This document shows, piece by piece, positions 32,780 through 44,995 of a stretch of DNA of 64,000 nt. This DNA comes from Bathynomus jamesi (Eukaryota > Arthropoda > Malacostraca > Isopoda > Cirolanidae). The notes below the pieces were generated by a model, which saw only the letters and a list, made by a program, of their open reading frames with translations, had not been told where the DNA came from and did not search any database. Both the position numbers and the translations under genes were made by a program. The stretch lies in contig JAJOZX010008830.1 of assembly GCA_023014485.1 (NCBI GenBank), positions 1 through 64,000 of the forward strand. The letters run 5' to 3'. Every line of letters begins with the position of its first letter. Positions within the stretch are counted from its first letter, which is position 1.

Positions 32780-35340
32780 CCAAACTGAGCCTTTGCAATT
32801 TTGAAAAAAAAGTTTATTCGAAACGTTTCTGTACTGCTTATCATTTCATTTTTAATTTATCGAATTTTCTCGACAGTTCACTTCGAAACAATAACTACAC
32901 ATTTGCTCTGGCCAACTTCACGGAAAAAATATAAAAAATTTCGCAAAAATTTAATCAAATCTAGCTACCAATAAGGTCACTTATAGCAGTTACAGCAGAG
33001 AAGATAAAAAAAGTCATAAAACGCACGAAAAAAAAAATTGTACAGTATAAATATAAAAGCGCCCATACATAGTAACTGTTAGTATAATTTAAGAATTATT
33101 ATTGTTCAAACTATCGTCAGAAATCACCTCAATACCTCTAAATACAAAAGACAAAAATGAACCCCAGAAACTTCATGTCATCCATTCTCTGACAATCATG
33201 AACCCTCTTGCTTTGAGGAGGAGCACACAAAGACGCCACAAAAACGTTACTGGCTATCTATAAGGCTCCATTTCCGAGTGTACACTTGAGTCAATGTTTC
33301 AAATGCATTAGTTAACGCCGACTGAAGGTTTAAACAATAATAATTTTCTAAACAGTTATTAAAAAGTAAAAAAAATTTAAATATTACTACCAAAAATTAT
33401 TTTAATACAGTAATTCTAACTTGAAACGTCAAATTTCATATGAATTGAACTCGCAATTCGCAAATTACATCTGAGATACAACTCTCTCCTTCAACAGAAA
33501 ACCCCAGTATGGTTTGCAAATCACAAAAATCTCAGTAATTTATCGTTTCCAAGTGAAACTACAAATTTGCATAATTATACTAAATAAGAATAGATCATAT
33601 GCACTAAAAAAATACACGCAATCCACTGTAAACAAAACAAAACATTCTAATTAAGAGCGGTCGCTTTGTTTGTAAGCGAACCTCTATACAAATATCCCTA
33701 ACCGAATGAACTGCATTATATCCTAACATAATTTCGTAATATTTTCCATGCAAACGCTCGAACTAAAAAAAAGACATTTTTCATTTCTAATTCCAAATTA
33801 AAATATCAAATTAAAACATCCTTTTTAGAATACAATCTAAATTTGAACTAAAAATTTTACCATTGTCATTGAACTGGAAAGAAAAATAAAAATCGGCCTA
33901 CCTGTACAAATAAATTGATTATTGAATGAATTTATAAAACGTAAAGAAAATATATGAAAATCTACACAAATTTCTGTAATTCAAAAAAATTATAATATCC
34001 AGATTTAGTAAAATGTGTACCGTAACTCACATTGGCCGCAAAATAAAAATAAAATTTACTGCCACTTTTAGGCCTATATTAATAAATTCAATGTTATGCG
34101 CGGAAAGAACAATTTAGAATTTTATGCATAACATTTGTGCTTATTAAAGAAAAATCCTATGCTTATTTATGTTAAACCAATTAAAATTTTGTTAAATAAC
34201 TAAATTTACTACTCAATAGACATACCGTAAACGGTTAATCTCCGAACAATATTTTACGATAGGCCTACAAGAAATTCCTTAGTACATACAATAGCCATTT
34301 TACCAAATATGTCGGAATTGTCGTGAAATGAACGAAAGGAAAGAGAGAGGAGAAAAAAATAATCAGCTTACCTACCAAAGTTTATGGTATATAAATATAT
34401 GTAATTATATATATAACTAATAAATACGTATTAGTTAATAAGTAAGTATATAATTAATGAGTATATAAAAATAAAAAAAAACTTATAAAAATTTTACAAC
34501 ACAATTTCTCTATTTCAGTTAAACGAATTCTGCTTATTTTGAAATTTAACACAATCCTATACGGCGACTTATAATCTGACAAATTTAATATGTTTAAGAT
34601 TACCTTTCGACTGTCAATTAACTGTAACTTAACCTATATAGCGCGAAGCGAGCGAAGCAAAAAGCCCGTAAATCTATATAAACAAAATAATCCTATTATT
34701 ATATACAGGCAATCGAAATATAATCAAAAATCTGCTAATGAAACCCAGAAAATTTCTCACAAATTTTCGCTAAAACATTTTGAAAGGACCATATAAAATG
34801 TGTATCACTGTATTTAAACTAACAATTCACTTACGTACAAATCATTATTCTTATTATTATGATTATTACAATTCTCACTAATTCCAAAAGTTTTAAACAA
34901 AGTTAAAAAGGTAAGCTGAAAGCATACAGTAGAAGAGACGAAAAAAAAAAAATTGAGTCTCAGGCAGCACGATAATTTTCAAACTATATCCTCTCCGACC
35001 AAAATGAACGAAATTTAACGTAATAATGACTCGCAATATTGAGTCGGACAAACGAAAAGCAACGGAACTGGACGAAACAAATTAAATTCTTAGGCGCGAA
35101 GTTTGTCAGGGACGCTATCAGGACGCGAAGGCAAGCGCCATTTTTAAATTTTATTTACAATGAAATTTTAAGGCATGAAAATCGAAATTTGCCTGCAAAC
35201 GGGGTAAACTTTGCATTTAGATATTTTAATAATCGAAATAAAATATTCATTAACGCTATTGGTTATTATACCGGTTTTGAAGAATTTTAATCGAAATACT
35301 AAATCACGTGGGTAAGCCTCACAAAATATGATGTAAGACC
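32780..35340. other. AT-rich interior of the LTR element without genes
   Basis: Frames at 34590-34796 and 35039-35290 are short and show no Gag, protease, RT or integrase motif. A degenerate retroelement protein cannot be ruled out, but there is no positive sign. Confidence 0.55.
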
Positions 35341-35354
35341 ACCGCTAGCCACCA
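35336..35354 (-). promoter_or_regulatory. Candidate primer-binding site
   Basis: On the minus strand TGGTGGCTAGCGGTGGTC starts two bases inside the LTR at 35357. It has the required TGG start. The tRNA was not identified. Confidence 0.5.
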
Positions 35355-35356
35355 GA

Positions 35357-35907
35357 TGTAGTGAATAGGTTTTATTTATTTACTTTCTCTTCATTATTTA
35401 CGCTTCTTCCTACTTTACTATATCTCTATTTATTCTCTATTTGCTATTTCTTTCATTTATCACTTTGTTTCTCTACACTCTTTTTGCCGTATCGTATAAA
35501 TATCATGGTAGCGCGCCGAGTTCTGACTCTAAAACCGTTATAATGCAAAGGGGGAAGGGGGATATTAATACTCTTTATTAACACTTATTACGTTTTATTA
35601 ATTTCGAAAATGGTTTAGTTAATTAGGGGTATGCGAGTATGAAATTTCTATATAATAATTTAGGTCGGAGAGGAACACAAAACAATTCGACTTTAAGATC
35701 ACATGGCTGTAAATCTTACGCGTATCGCGTCCGCCTCAAGACTGAGTTATGGGTATACAGTCCGCTCCTTTGGGCTCCATTCAGTACTGCCAACTGTACC
35801 CATTTTAAACAATTTAAATCTAACAACCATACTTTATCGTAATCATCACAATTTTTAGTAAATTTATATTAAACATTAATTAATATTCTTAACTTGGCAT
35901 TACTACA
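35357..35907 (-). repeat. LTR of the non-coding element, right
   Basis: 551 bp with the same termini as the left LTR. The first 310 and the last 120 bases are nearly identical to it. The middle differs throughout. Confidence 0.88.
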
Positions 35908-35911
35908 GTGG

Positions 35912-36860
35912 ATTGAAAACTGGCTGAAGAATAGGGGCAGAGGGTTGTAATTAAAGGGGTTAGTTCAGGTTGGGCCTCGGTCACTAGTGGGGTTCCTCAG
36001 TGTTCCGTTTTGGGGCTACTGTTGTTTATCATTTACATAAATGATATCGACGGTGGCATCGTCAGTCGGATCGCCAAATTCGCTGATGACACCAAGCTTG
36101 GGGCCGACGTTGGGACGCCCGAAGCGATCGAGGAACTGCGTGCGGAACCTAGGTAGGATAGGAGAGTGGTCCGAAAAATGGCAAATGCCGTTTAACTTGG
36201 GTAAATGCAAGGTGATGCACATTAGCTACGCCAATCTCAAGTCGGACTACTCGATGTTCGGGGTAATATAGAGGCGACTGATTTGGAAAAGGACTTGGGT
36301 GTGCTAATTAGCAGCGACCTTAAGTTTACCAAACAGTGCGTAGAGGTGGAAAAGAAAGCCCAGAAGCTGTTGGGTTATATCAGGAGGCAATTTCAGTTTC
36401 GGAACAAGGAGATTGTGCTCTCTCTGTACAATTCCCTGGTTCGGCCGCATCTGGAGTATGCTGTGCAGTTCTGGTCGCCCACCCTCAGGAAAGATATTGA
36501 GAGGCTGGAGCGAGTGCATGCGAGGACCACAAAGTTAATCCCTTCCGTTAGGCATATGGGCAACAATCGACGGTTACGCGCCCTGAACTTGTTTTCGCTG
36601 GAAACTCGGAGGCTGCGCGGTCAACTCATCGAGGTTTTCAAGCTCTTACGCGGGTTCAACGATGTCGATTTTAGAAGCATGTTTAGTTTAAATGATAACC
36701 CAACTCGCAACAATGGATGGAAGTTGGATTTGAAACGGTTCAGGACTAGTGTGTGTGTGGGAATTACTTTACGTATGAGATCTGTGACACGTGGAACAGT
36801 TTACCTTCAGAAGTTGTGAACAGTTCCTCTTGTGAATCATTTCAAGAAAAGGTTAGACCA
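35912..36860 (+). pseudogene. CR1/L2 RT C-terminal half
   Basis: It resumes at WIENWLKNRGRG and shows VPQCSVLGLLLFIIYINDID and KFADDTKLGAD (the catalytic ADD box) in shifting frames. The tail is then intact at 36283-36819: EKDLGVLISSDLKFTKQC, ERLERVHARTTKLIPSVRH and LRGQLIEVFKLLRGF. At least three frame breaks lie between 35912 and 36283. The 3' UTR follows to about 36995. Confidence 0.85.
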
Positions 36861-36998
36861 AATCTTGCACACTATTTGAGTGTGTAGAAAATTTTCCCTG
36901 GCATCCGTTGCCATTGGTACCTCCTCGGTATGGGCCGCAAGGCCTTTTGAGGTACTTCTTTTCCTTGTAACTCCTTGTAACTCTCACTCTGTGTGTAT

Positions 36999-36999
36999 G

Positions 37000-37049
<50 letters not shown>
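36999..37049. repeat. (TA)n microsatellite at the CR1/L2 3' end
   Basis: About 25 TA units follow the 3' UTR directly. Confidence 0.92.
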
Positions 37050-37052
<3 letters not shown>

Positions 37053-37054
37053 TA

Positions 37055-39431
37055 AGGTAAGGTAAGTGAAGTGAATTTAGAGAACGGAGTAATCAATTTG
37101 CCACTAAAATTCGTTGCCATGGGAACCGAATCTTAATTATTTATTGTACGAGAATTAGGAATGACAGTTTTTAACAGTTAACAAATCAATATCTCCAGAA
37201 AAAATATTGCTGAAATTATTATTATTATTATTATTATTATTATAATAGCTTGCAAATAAATGCATATAGCATGAGCTGTAAGTAATGAATATTGCTTTAG
37301 TGCATTGTTTAATTTTTTACGTGGTTGTTTGGTAGATGATGCGTGCTATAATTATTTATATCATACGTTTCAATGTGTCGTTACCCTAACTCGTAATTGT
37401 CGGACACTGCGTATCGGACCATAAAACTGCCCCGACTAAGGTTGAGTGTTTCGTGGGCGGTATTAAAGGAAGAGCCGAAGAGGGGATCATGAAAGAATTG
37501 GGTGAAAGACCGATCGTAAATAAGATGGCAGAATGGTAAAACAGAATTAGGACTAAATAGAACTTAATGAAAAACGAAGCGTAGCTGGAATGTGAACGTG
37601 TGTGAAGCGGTTCGTGAACGCATCTCACGCCCGCGATGTACGGAATGAAGAGAATATAGTATTTTTATAATGGAAAATGATACACAGGTTGCTGATAAGA
37701 GAAGAGGATGATGCGAAACCAAATGATACAGAATGATAAAGAATGCGAGCGTATTGAAAGAGTATATTTAAAGAAGTAAAGTAGAATGTATGGAACACTT
37801 GAAGAATCAGAATGAATGAATGAGTGAATAAATGAATGGATGAATAAAGTATGCTAACAAAAAATTTTGGAAGATGCGTGAAAACTTAAAGGTCAGCATG
37901 GCAATGAGTACGAAATGCAAGAATCCCATTGGGATTGAAAATGAACTGTTAGATGAAAGAGAAATGAATCAACGCAGCTGGTGCTGGGTGTGTTGAAAAG
38001 TATATTAAGGGTTAATTCAGTAAGTTAGAGTAGGTGAGCGAATTGTGGAGACAAGTTAATGAAGCGTAACTTAATAGAAAATGACTGATATGGAAGATAT
38101 ATTAGGAACTGAAAGCAGAATGAATGAAACAAAGTAAGCAAGCTACAGTTTCGATAAGACTTTGTTTAGAAAGAATTAGTGCAAACGCAACGAATTTGCG
38201 TGGAGGTATATGAATGTCGATATTGACTTTCGGATGTTGGATGTATGTGTGGTATGGTAATAGTTTTTTAAAAGTAAAACTGTTGAGATGAATAGTTTTA
38301 GTAGTTTATAAAACAGATTAACGAACGAGAGGGTTTTGGATAAAATATGAAAGGAAGAAATCATTGGATACGGGAAGAGAGATGTAAAAGTGCGCGCGCA
38401 TTGGTTCAGTCATGCTGAGAAAATAATTAATGGTGTGAGAATTGGAGAAGCCTCGTAAAAGTGATTAGTGATGACGTCAATAAACGTATAATGGATATGA
38501 ATACAATGCGAGTGTTGTCGAAAATCAGAGACAGACCGTTTGCTAAAAACCATTCAATGAACACCGACTGGTCTAAAAATTAGACTAACACGAACTTAGT
38601 TGTAGCTTGTTGAGTAAATTAACCCACTTTTTGTTATTCTTTATACTTTTTCCCTTCTCTCCTTATTTGCATGTCTGTAACTCTCTTTATTCCATGTCTG
38701 TAGTTTGCATGGTATGATAGTGTTTGAGTTAAAAATGTGTTGCATGGTTTGTAATGCGTTCTTATTTTACTTTTCGTCTTTCATGCCTTTCCAGCCTAGT
38801 GGGCTGCATCCTCTACCTCCCTATGGAGTGGAGGATCGGTCTGCAACAGCTGGAAGAATGTGTTGCTTTGAGTTAAGAATGTGTTGTTCTTGAGTTAAGA
38901 ATGTATTGCATGGTTTGTAAGCGTTCTTATTTTACTTCTTTTCATCTTTTTTCGGCAGAGTGGGCTCTACCTCCCTATGGCGTAGAGAACCGTTCTGCAT
39001 TCTTTCCTATTCTCTCCGACTATTTTTCTGACTTGTCGGCAGTGGCCGGCGGATGATGATGGTGAGTCTTTTTTCTCTTTTTCTGAATGAATGTTAACCC
39101 ACGAGTGATAGGTGTTGCTACTTACTTAACCCCTTATTCTCTTCTCTTAACCCCCTACTCTTTCCTTTCTCTCGGGCTAACCTTAGAGTGGATCTTAGGG
39201 TCTTTGTTAGCCTTAGCTTCTGTAGATCTGGTGAACCGTATCAAGATGGGATGGTGCTTCGGTCCTGGAGAAGAGTCTGTGTTGCCTCTGACGTCAATAT
39301 ATCTCTCTGGTCCAAATTTAAGCTTTGTGCCTCCCTCATAAAGAATGAGAAAAAGTTTATTTGTTACAAATGAGCGAATGTATTTCTGGAGTAGTTCAAT
39401 AACTAAATATAAATAATCAAATAATCTCTAA

Positions 39432-39464
<33 letters not shown>

Positions 39465-40060
39465 GCAGCTTCTATCTTAATTTGCAAAACCCTTTCTAAG
39501 ATTTCTGAGTTTACTTATCAGAGAGAAAATCTTTGAAGAACATTCATTCATTCAATATAACAAAATAACTATTATTATATATTCAGAAAATTGTTTTTAA
39601 AAAATAAATTTACTTTGCTTGAACAAATATACTGTCAGAAGTTTACAAAAGACTCTTACAACTTTTAATAAATATACAGTAATAATAATAATAATAAAAA
39701 AAAACTTTAGTTAGTGTATATACTGCAGTGAAAGAAGCTCTATAACAAAAGCTAAAATTTATAAATAAAAGCGGTGGTGATCAAGTTACTTCGCTGAGAG
39801 GAATTTGGAGCATGCATTTGCAACACAAACAATCCCATTTTGTCCTGTTAACTGAGAATATAAACAAACCCATTTAACTGTCGCATCTGTTCAACAATCG
39901 GCTTTTCTAATTTATACAAAAAATCGTTTGGCGCTTCAGGATTGGTTTATTTTAAGTAAAGATTTTCTTAAATATTTGATGCAGTGCAAAGTGCAAATTG
40001 TATAATGTTAAAACTAACGGAAGAACACCCTCATTTTCTCTCTCTGTCTATCTATCTATT
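37055..40060. other. 3 kb without recognised gene; 170-bp tandem pair at 38715-38995
   Basis: Two diverged direct copies of about 170 bp share gcatggtttgtaa, gcgttcttattttacttc and ctacctccctatgg (38715-38850 and 38885-39000). Microsatellites: (ATT)n at 37220-37245 and (AAT)n at 39435-39462 and 39680-39700. No motif was found in any frame. Confidence 0.5.
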
Positions 40061-40065
40061 CTATA

Positions 40066-40342
40066 TATGTATGATGTAGTGGTTAACATTGCTGACTACG
40101 AATCCACCGGCCCCGGGTTCAATTCTCGGAGAAAGCAGTCAGTGCGCAGCTTACCCAGCTGTTCATCCTTCCAGAAAAATAGATTGGTAAGTAAGTGGAT
40201 ACCCTGGGTGGCCTAGTGGTTAAGACGCTGGGCTGCTGATTAGGAGGGCGTGAAATCGAGTCCGGGCAAGGACTTTATAATTTCTGACCACCTCTGGTGG
40301 GTCGTGGCGTGGTCGGATTCCACGTGAAGCTGTAGGTCGAAG

Positions 40343-40345
<3 letters not shown>
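40066..40345 (+). mobile_element. Dimeric tRNA SINE, copy 1
   Basis: Two tRNA-like units stand in series. Unit 1 has an A box tgtagtggttaacat and a B box gggttcaattctcgg. Unit 2 has ggcctagtggttaagacg and gaaatcgagtccgg and looks like tRNA-Ser(GCT). The same pair, in the same order and joined by the same linker, occurs at 47899-48165 on the other strand. The tail is a (GA)n of about 76 bases. Confidence 0.82.

Positions 40346-40346
<1 letters not shown>

Positions 40347-40422
<76 letters not shown>
40347..40422. repeat. (GA)n microsatellite, SINE tail
   Basis: About 38 GA units directly follow the dimeric SINE. Confidence 0.95.
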
Positions 40423-40426
<4 letters not shown>

Positions 40427-40429
40427 AAG

Positions 40430-40773
40430 GTGGCGCAAAAGTCAGGCATCAAAGGAACCAAAGAGAATTGATTCTTTTCGTTTATGGCCGCCAACATTTT
40501 TAATAAAATTACATTTTTAGTTAAGACATTTATAATTCATAATTTTTTTATTAAAACATTTATAATTTATGCAGTGATGACCCTTTGACTCCTGACTTTT
40601 GCGCTAATTCAAGTGGGTAGCGCAAACGTCAGGAATCAAAGGGATATTGCATAAATCATAAATTTTGTAACTAAAAAATTATAAATTACAAATTATAAAT
40701 TATAAAATTTTTAACTAAAAAAGTAATTTTCATTAAAAAAATAGTGGCTCCTTTGATTCCTGATTTGCGCCAC

Positions 40774-40777
<4 letters not shown>
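40430..40777. mobile_element. Two adjacent mariner-type MITE copies
   Basis: GGCGCAAAAGTCAGGCATCA and complementary ends occur at 40430/40611 and again at 40613/40777 (GCGCAAACGTCAGGAATC ... GATTCCTGATTTGCGCCA). Each unit is about 170 bp and AT-rich inside, with no coding content. Confidence 0.7.
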
Positions 40778-40830
<53 letters not shown>

Positions 40831-41720
40831 CAGGGTGTACATAAATCAGGATCTATTTTTGTGAAGCACTTGGAAATTATATGGAATTCAATCATAAAAT
40901 GATAAAGTGGTAACATTTATTAATAATTAAGAGTAGGATTCGACGTGACGCCCATCAGTATCCCTGCACAGCTCAAATCGTTCCGCAGCATTTCTAAACA
41001 CATTCTGGAGCATTTGCGGGGTTATTTATCTGCAGCAGTTCGTATACGTGTACGTAAGTTTTCAAGACTCGTAATCTTCGTCTGATAGACGTGCGATTTG
41101 ATAAAGCCCATGCAAAGAAATCTAAACGGGTTAAATCTGGTGATCTCGCTGGCCAAGGTCTGTTGCTTCCGCGTCCGATCCAGCGATTTGGAAAACGTCC
41201 ATTTAGATAATCCTGAACAATTTTGGCATAGTGACAAGGAGCACCATCATGTTGATAGACGACGGGGATAGGATTGTTAGTACCGTCGTCTATCAACATG
41301 ATGGTGCTCCCTTGTCACTATGCCAAAATTGTTCAGGATTATCTAAATGGACGTTTTCCAAATCGCTGGATCGGACGCGGAAGCAACAGACCTTGGCCAG
41401 CGAGATCACCAGATTTAACCCGTTTAGATTTCTTTGCATGGGGCTTTATCAAATCGCACGTCTATCAGACGAAGATTACGAGTCTTGAAAACTTACGTAC
41501 ACGTATACGAACTGCTGCAGATAACATAACCCCGCAAATGCTCCAGAGTGTGTTTAGAAATGCGCGGAACCATTTGAGCTGTGCAGGAATACTGATGGGC
41601 GTCACGTCGAATCCTACTCTTAATTATTTAATAAATGTTACCACTTTATCATTTTATGATTGAATTCCATATAATTTCCAAGTGCTTCACAAAATAGATC
41701 CTGACTTTATGTACACCCTG
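40831..41720. mobile_element. Palindromic mariner-derived element (3' end inverted on itself)
   Basis: CAGGGTGTACATAAATCAGG and its complement form the ends, between (TA)n runs. Each arm of about 440 bp is the same 3' half of a mariner gene. It encodes QHDGAPCHYAKIVQDYLNGR, then WPARSPDLTRLDFFAWGF, then RTRIRTAADNITPQML. The spacing between the second and third catalytic aspartates is 41 residues (DD41D). The arms meet at about 41276 with almost no spacer. The DNA-binding and first catalytic parts are absent. Confidence 0.88.
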
Positions 41721-41770
41721 TGTATATATATATATATATATATAATATATATATAATATATATATATATA

Positions 41771-44277
41771 TTAGGGTGATTCAAAAAAATCAGTTTTTTT
41801 TTTTAATTGTTCAACCTTTATTTTGTTCCCTATAACAAAAAAGTAGGTATGCCAAATTTGGTGAATTTTAAATAAAATTTACTATGTGCTACCAGGCGTC
41901 AAAGTTCCCCTCTTTTCAATTTGTTTGTTTTTACAACTTATGATTTATGTTTAATTGTTTTATTTCAGATTTTTAATTAATGGTTTATAATACTAGCTTG
42001 CTTTTAATTGTTGCTTGGAACTCGTAATTTTGATACCAATTAATCGATTATGGAAGCTAGGCCTAACTCACCATCACCCAGTTGCTCATTTGGGAGAAGT
42101 TCTACAAGAAAAGAAACTGAAGTATGGCTAATTGGGCAGCCCTCTGTAGTACTAAAAACATCCGTATACCATCAGAGAAGGAAATGATGGCCCTCTTCAT
42201 GCACTACAGAAATATTAAAAAGCAAGACATTAGAGAATCATGCTGCTCTACTGCAGATGATGTGCTAGCAGTTTGGAAAAAAGCAGGAATACTAGCAAAA
42301 CAAAGAATACATGTAGTAGATAAAATTCAAGGAATACTGAAGGAATGACAGCTGCTTAAGAAAAACAAAGCAAACAAATTGAAAAGATCACAAATTTAAA
42401 TAATAAAGAAGAAAAATGGAAAGATAAACTGGAAAACTTATTTGACATTGCTCATGAGAATGCTATGCAGCTTATAAAAATAGAAGATGATAAGAAATTC
42501 TTGAAAATGCAACGTGAGAAGGACGTCATGGAAAAATGGGTACCATTGATAAGGCTGTTGCTAAAAAAGAGCAAAGAGCAGCAGAAAAGCAACAACGTTA
42601 TGAAAAGAGGAAAGCAGAAGAAGAGATCAAAGAAAGAGGAGTGAAGAGGCTGTCATACTCACCAGTACATCATCAGAATCAGAATCAGAGGAGAGTAAAA
42701 GTGATGAATCTGGTTTCTGTGCTGCACAACCTTCAACATGGAAAAGTAAGGTTGGCAAATGTAGAAAATTGTTTGATGGTCAATTATTAGGAAGTCTTGA
42801 TGTTGCAAAATTGAGTGACAGAAATGTCTCTCTTTTTAATGCAAACAATCAGACATCACTTGAATGGGACATCTGCGAACAAATAAAATGCATGTGTTTC
42901 AATACAACGGCAGCCAATACTGGTCCTAGAAATGGTGCAGCTATTCTTCTAGAACAAAAATTCAACAATGATTATTGTGGCTGGCATGTCGACACCATAT
43001 ATTTGAAATTATGCTGGAAGCTGTTGTTTCAGTCTTTATCACCATCTTCTGGCCCAGATATAGTCCTTTTTAAGAAGTTCAGAGAAAAATGGTCAAGCAT
43101 TAATAAGGAGGACTACGAGACAGCATTATCAGATCCAGATATCTATGAAAATATTCATGACATCAAAGATGACATAATTATATTTGCAACAAATCAACTA
43201 GATACATTCCAACCAAGAGACGATTACCTAGAACTATTGCAGTTAACAATTATTTTTTGGGAGGCGAACCAAAAGGTGGAATCAAATTTAAACATCCAGC
43301 GGGACTTCATCGGGCTAGGTGGATGGCCAAAATTACATATTCATTAAAAAATTTTATGTTCAAATCTCAGTTCAAAATTTACAGCTCAAAATTTACAGCT
43401 CCTGTGCCATCTTGCGCTCCTCGTCTTGCTCTGGAATTATTACAGAATCTTGTAGTCTACAAACAAATAAATGACACAATTGCATTTGTTGCTATTAAAA
43501 AACTGTTAGGTCACCTCTGGTACCTATCAGAAGAACTGGTAGCCTTGGCCTTTTATGATGATGAAGTGCTTACTGAAACGAAAAACAAAATTGTAAAGGC
43601 CTTGCAAAATACAACAGAAACTCTTCCTGCAAACGGGCTTTTCTAGATCCTGCACTTATTCCAACGAAGAAATTAGAAAATTTTGTCATCAAATACTCAA
43701 AGATTCTTTACAATAACAGAATTTAGTTCAAAATTTTTACTCAAAGATGCTAAAGAATGGCATAATGATGAAGAGTATAACTCCGCTAAGAAATCTATCA
43801 AACAGTGGAAAGTCGTGAATGATATAGCGGAAAGAGGAGTAAAATTAATGGCTGAATATAATAAAATACTAACACATGACGAAGATCAAAAACAATTCTT
43901 GCTACAAGTAGTGAAAAACTACAGGGCTGTTTACCCTGATAGAAAGAAAGAAAGAAACATTGATGAAGTAAGGACAGCTAATGTCTCAAATATCATGCTA
44001 GTTTAATTATGCATGCTTGTGGTTATGGTAGGACCTACGGGGGAGCTTTCCACATTAAAAAAAAGCAATGTGCCTTGTACTGTACCCCCTGGGTGGTGTG
44101 GAAAAATTTGACAATTTGAGTCGTTCTGTCAATTTTTAATTGCTGGTAGCAACCCCTAAAAATTAAAAATTTGCTAAAATATTTAGGATAATTGTTTTTA
44201 TGCTGAAATGAACCATTTAAAGGGTTGAACACATTAAAATAGAAAAAAAAAATTTTCACCCCCATATTTGAATCGCC

Positions 44278-44281
<4 letters not shown>
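41771..44281 (+). mobile_element. 2.5-kb TIR transposon with broken transposase, family not identified
   Basis: The inverted ends TTAGGGTGATTCAAA and TTTGAATCGCCCTAA lie inside (TA)n runs. A plus-strand gene runs from about 42051 to 44006 in at least five frames (see next entry). The target duplication cannot be read because both flanks are TA repeats. Confidence 0.8.
42051..44006 (+). pseudogene. Transposase-like protein with ...CFNTTAANTGPRNGA motif, frameshifted
   Basis: The start is at 42051 (MEARPNSPSPSCSFGRSS). It shifts near 42130 to TKNIRIPSEKEMMALFMHYR, passes through a lysine/glutamate-rich segment (42360-42720), then the core at 42769-43347: FDGQLLGSLDVAKLSDRNVS, CMCFNTTAANTGPRNGAAIL, SSGPDIVLFKKFREKWSS. 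The C-terminal parts at 43257-43646 and 43683-44006 complete it. Related CFDTTASNTG-type proteins occur in arthropod and cnidarian genomes as transposon proteins, from memory only. At least four frameshifts and a possible internal deletion are present. I cannot assign the superfamily. Confidence 0.7.
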
Positions 44282-44282
<1 letters not shown>

Positions 44283-44346
<64 letters not shown>

Positions 44347-44350
44347 TTAT

Positions 44351-44392
<42 letters not shown>
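44283..44392. repeat. (TA)n then (GA)n microsatellites
   Basis: About 30 TA units directly follow the transposon end, then 18 or so GA units. Confidence 0.93.
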
Positions 44393-44394
<2 letters not shown>

Positions 44395-44576
44395 GTACAA
44401 TAACCGTTGATTGGTTGATTGATAATAATATGAAGAATGAAGTAAAACCTGCAACACGGAAGAGGTTCGGTTCCAGCTTAGTGTGAAAAAGCCTCGTCGC
44501 GAGCACGTCTTTTACCACTAAACCATTTGAGATCAAAAAAATTTTCTTTCAAGTGTAGCATTTGAGCGTAATTTAT

Positions 44577-44870
44577 GATTACTAGCAAAAGTGGACCCTC
44601 CGGGCCCATTTAGCTAGACCTTTAGTGCTAGGGCCTTCGCCCCCCCCCCAATTACTGCAGAGTCAATAGTTTTCCGTCAAAAGAACGCAGCAATGAAAAT
44701 CTTAAGCTTCACATTCGAACCCATTGATTGTATCAAGCAATGAAACTCTTTACGGGCTTGAGTAAAAATTTAAAACAGAGCAAAGCGCATTTATTTCTAT
44801 GTTCAGAATCGCTTAATAGTAAATACATGGGTGCCTACAGACGCAGAGACGGGATTGCCTTTGTATAGTA
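44577..44870. repeat. CTAGC-type repeat, copy B
   Basis: It begins ctagcaaaagtggaccctcc, with a hairpin ggaccctccgggcccattta, and continues with the segment found inverted at 23040-23200. The end (cagacgcagagacggg, then gtatagtatgg) resembles the CAGACA...TAGT end of other copies. Confidence 0.65.
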
Positions 44871-44901
44871 TGGATTGTAATTGTGTATAATGATAATGAT
44901 G

Positions 44902-44936
<35 letters not shown>

Positions 44937-44995
44937 TGAAGGATAACTGATATATTTCTGTAAAAATCTGCACTTAAAAGAAAAGTTTCGAGTTT

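Larger units (their letters stand above)
30891..35907 (-). mobile_element. Non-coding LTR element (LARD-like), 5.0 kb, nested in the CR1/L2 element
   Basis: Two LTRs (548 and 551 bp) flank about 3.9 kb without any gag or pol homology I can see. A perfect 4-bp target duplication GTGG stands at 30887-30890 and 35908-35911. Orientation is minus: a purine tract abuts the left LTR and a TGGTGGCTAGCGG primer-site candidate abuts the right LTR. It would need another element's proteins to move. The interior is AT-rich with a CT-rich tandem array. Confidence 0.85.
28779..36995 (+). mobile_element. CR1/L2-type non-LTR retrotransposon, 5'-truncated and split by an LTR element
   Basis: The left part is 28779-30890 (esterase end, endonuclease, start of RT) and the right part 35912-36995 (rest of RT, C-terminus, 3' UTR). 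The two join in sense: ...GGEVGRW | WIENWLKNR..., with the 4-bp GTGG duplicated by the insertion. The 3' end runs into a long (AT)n. The frame is broken in several places, so it is not active. Confidence 0.85.

Noticed and set aside
34590..35290. Possible gag relic inside the non-coding LTR element
   Set aside because: Short AT-rich frames on the wrong strand with no motif.
35357..35907. Solo LTRs from two independent insertions
   Set aside because: The shared GTGG duplication at the outer ends shows a single insertion with two LTRs.
40220..40497. Minus-strand frames rich in LSLSLS
   Set aside because: They are translations of the (GA)n microsatellite, not a protein.
44234..44536. Frames with long IYIYIY or RERERE tracts
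   Set aside because: Products of the (TA)n and (GA)n repeats.
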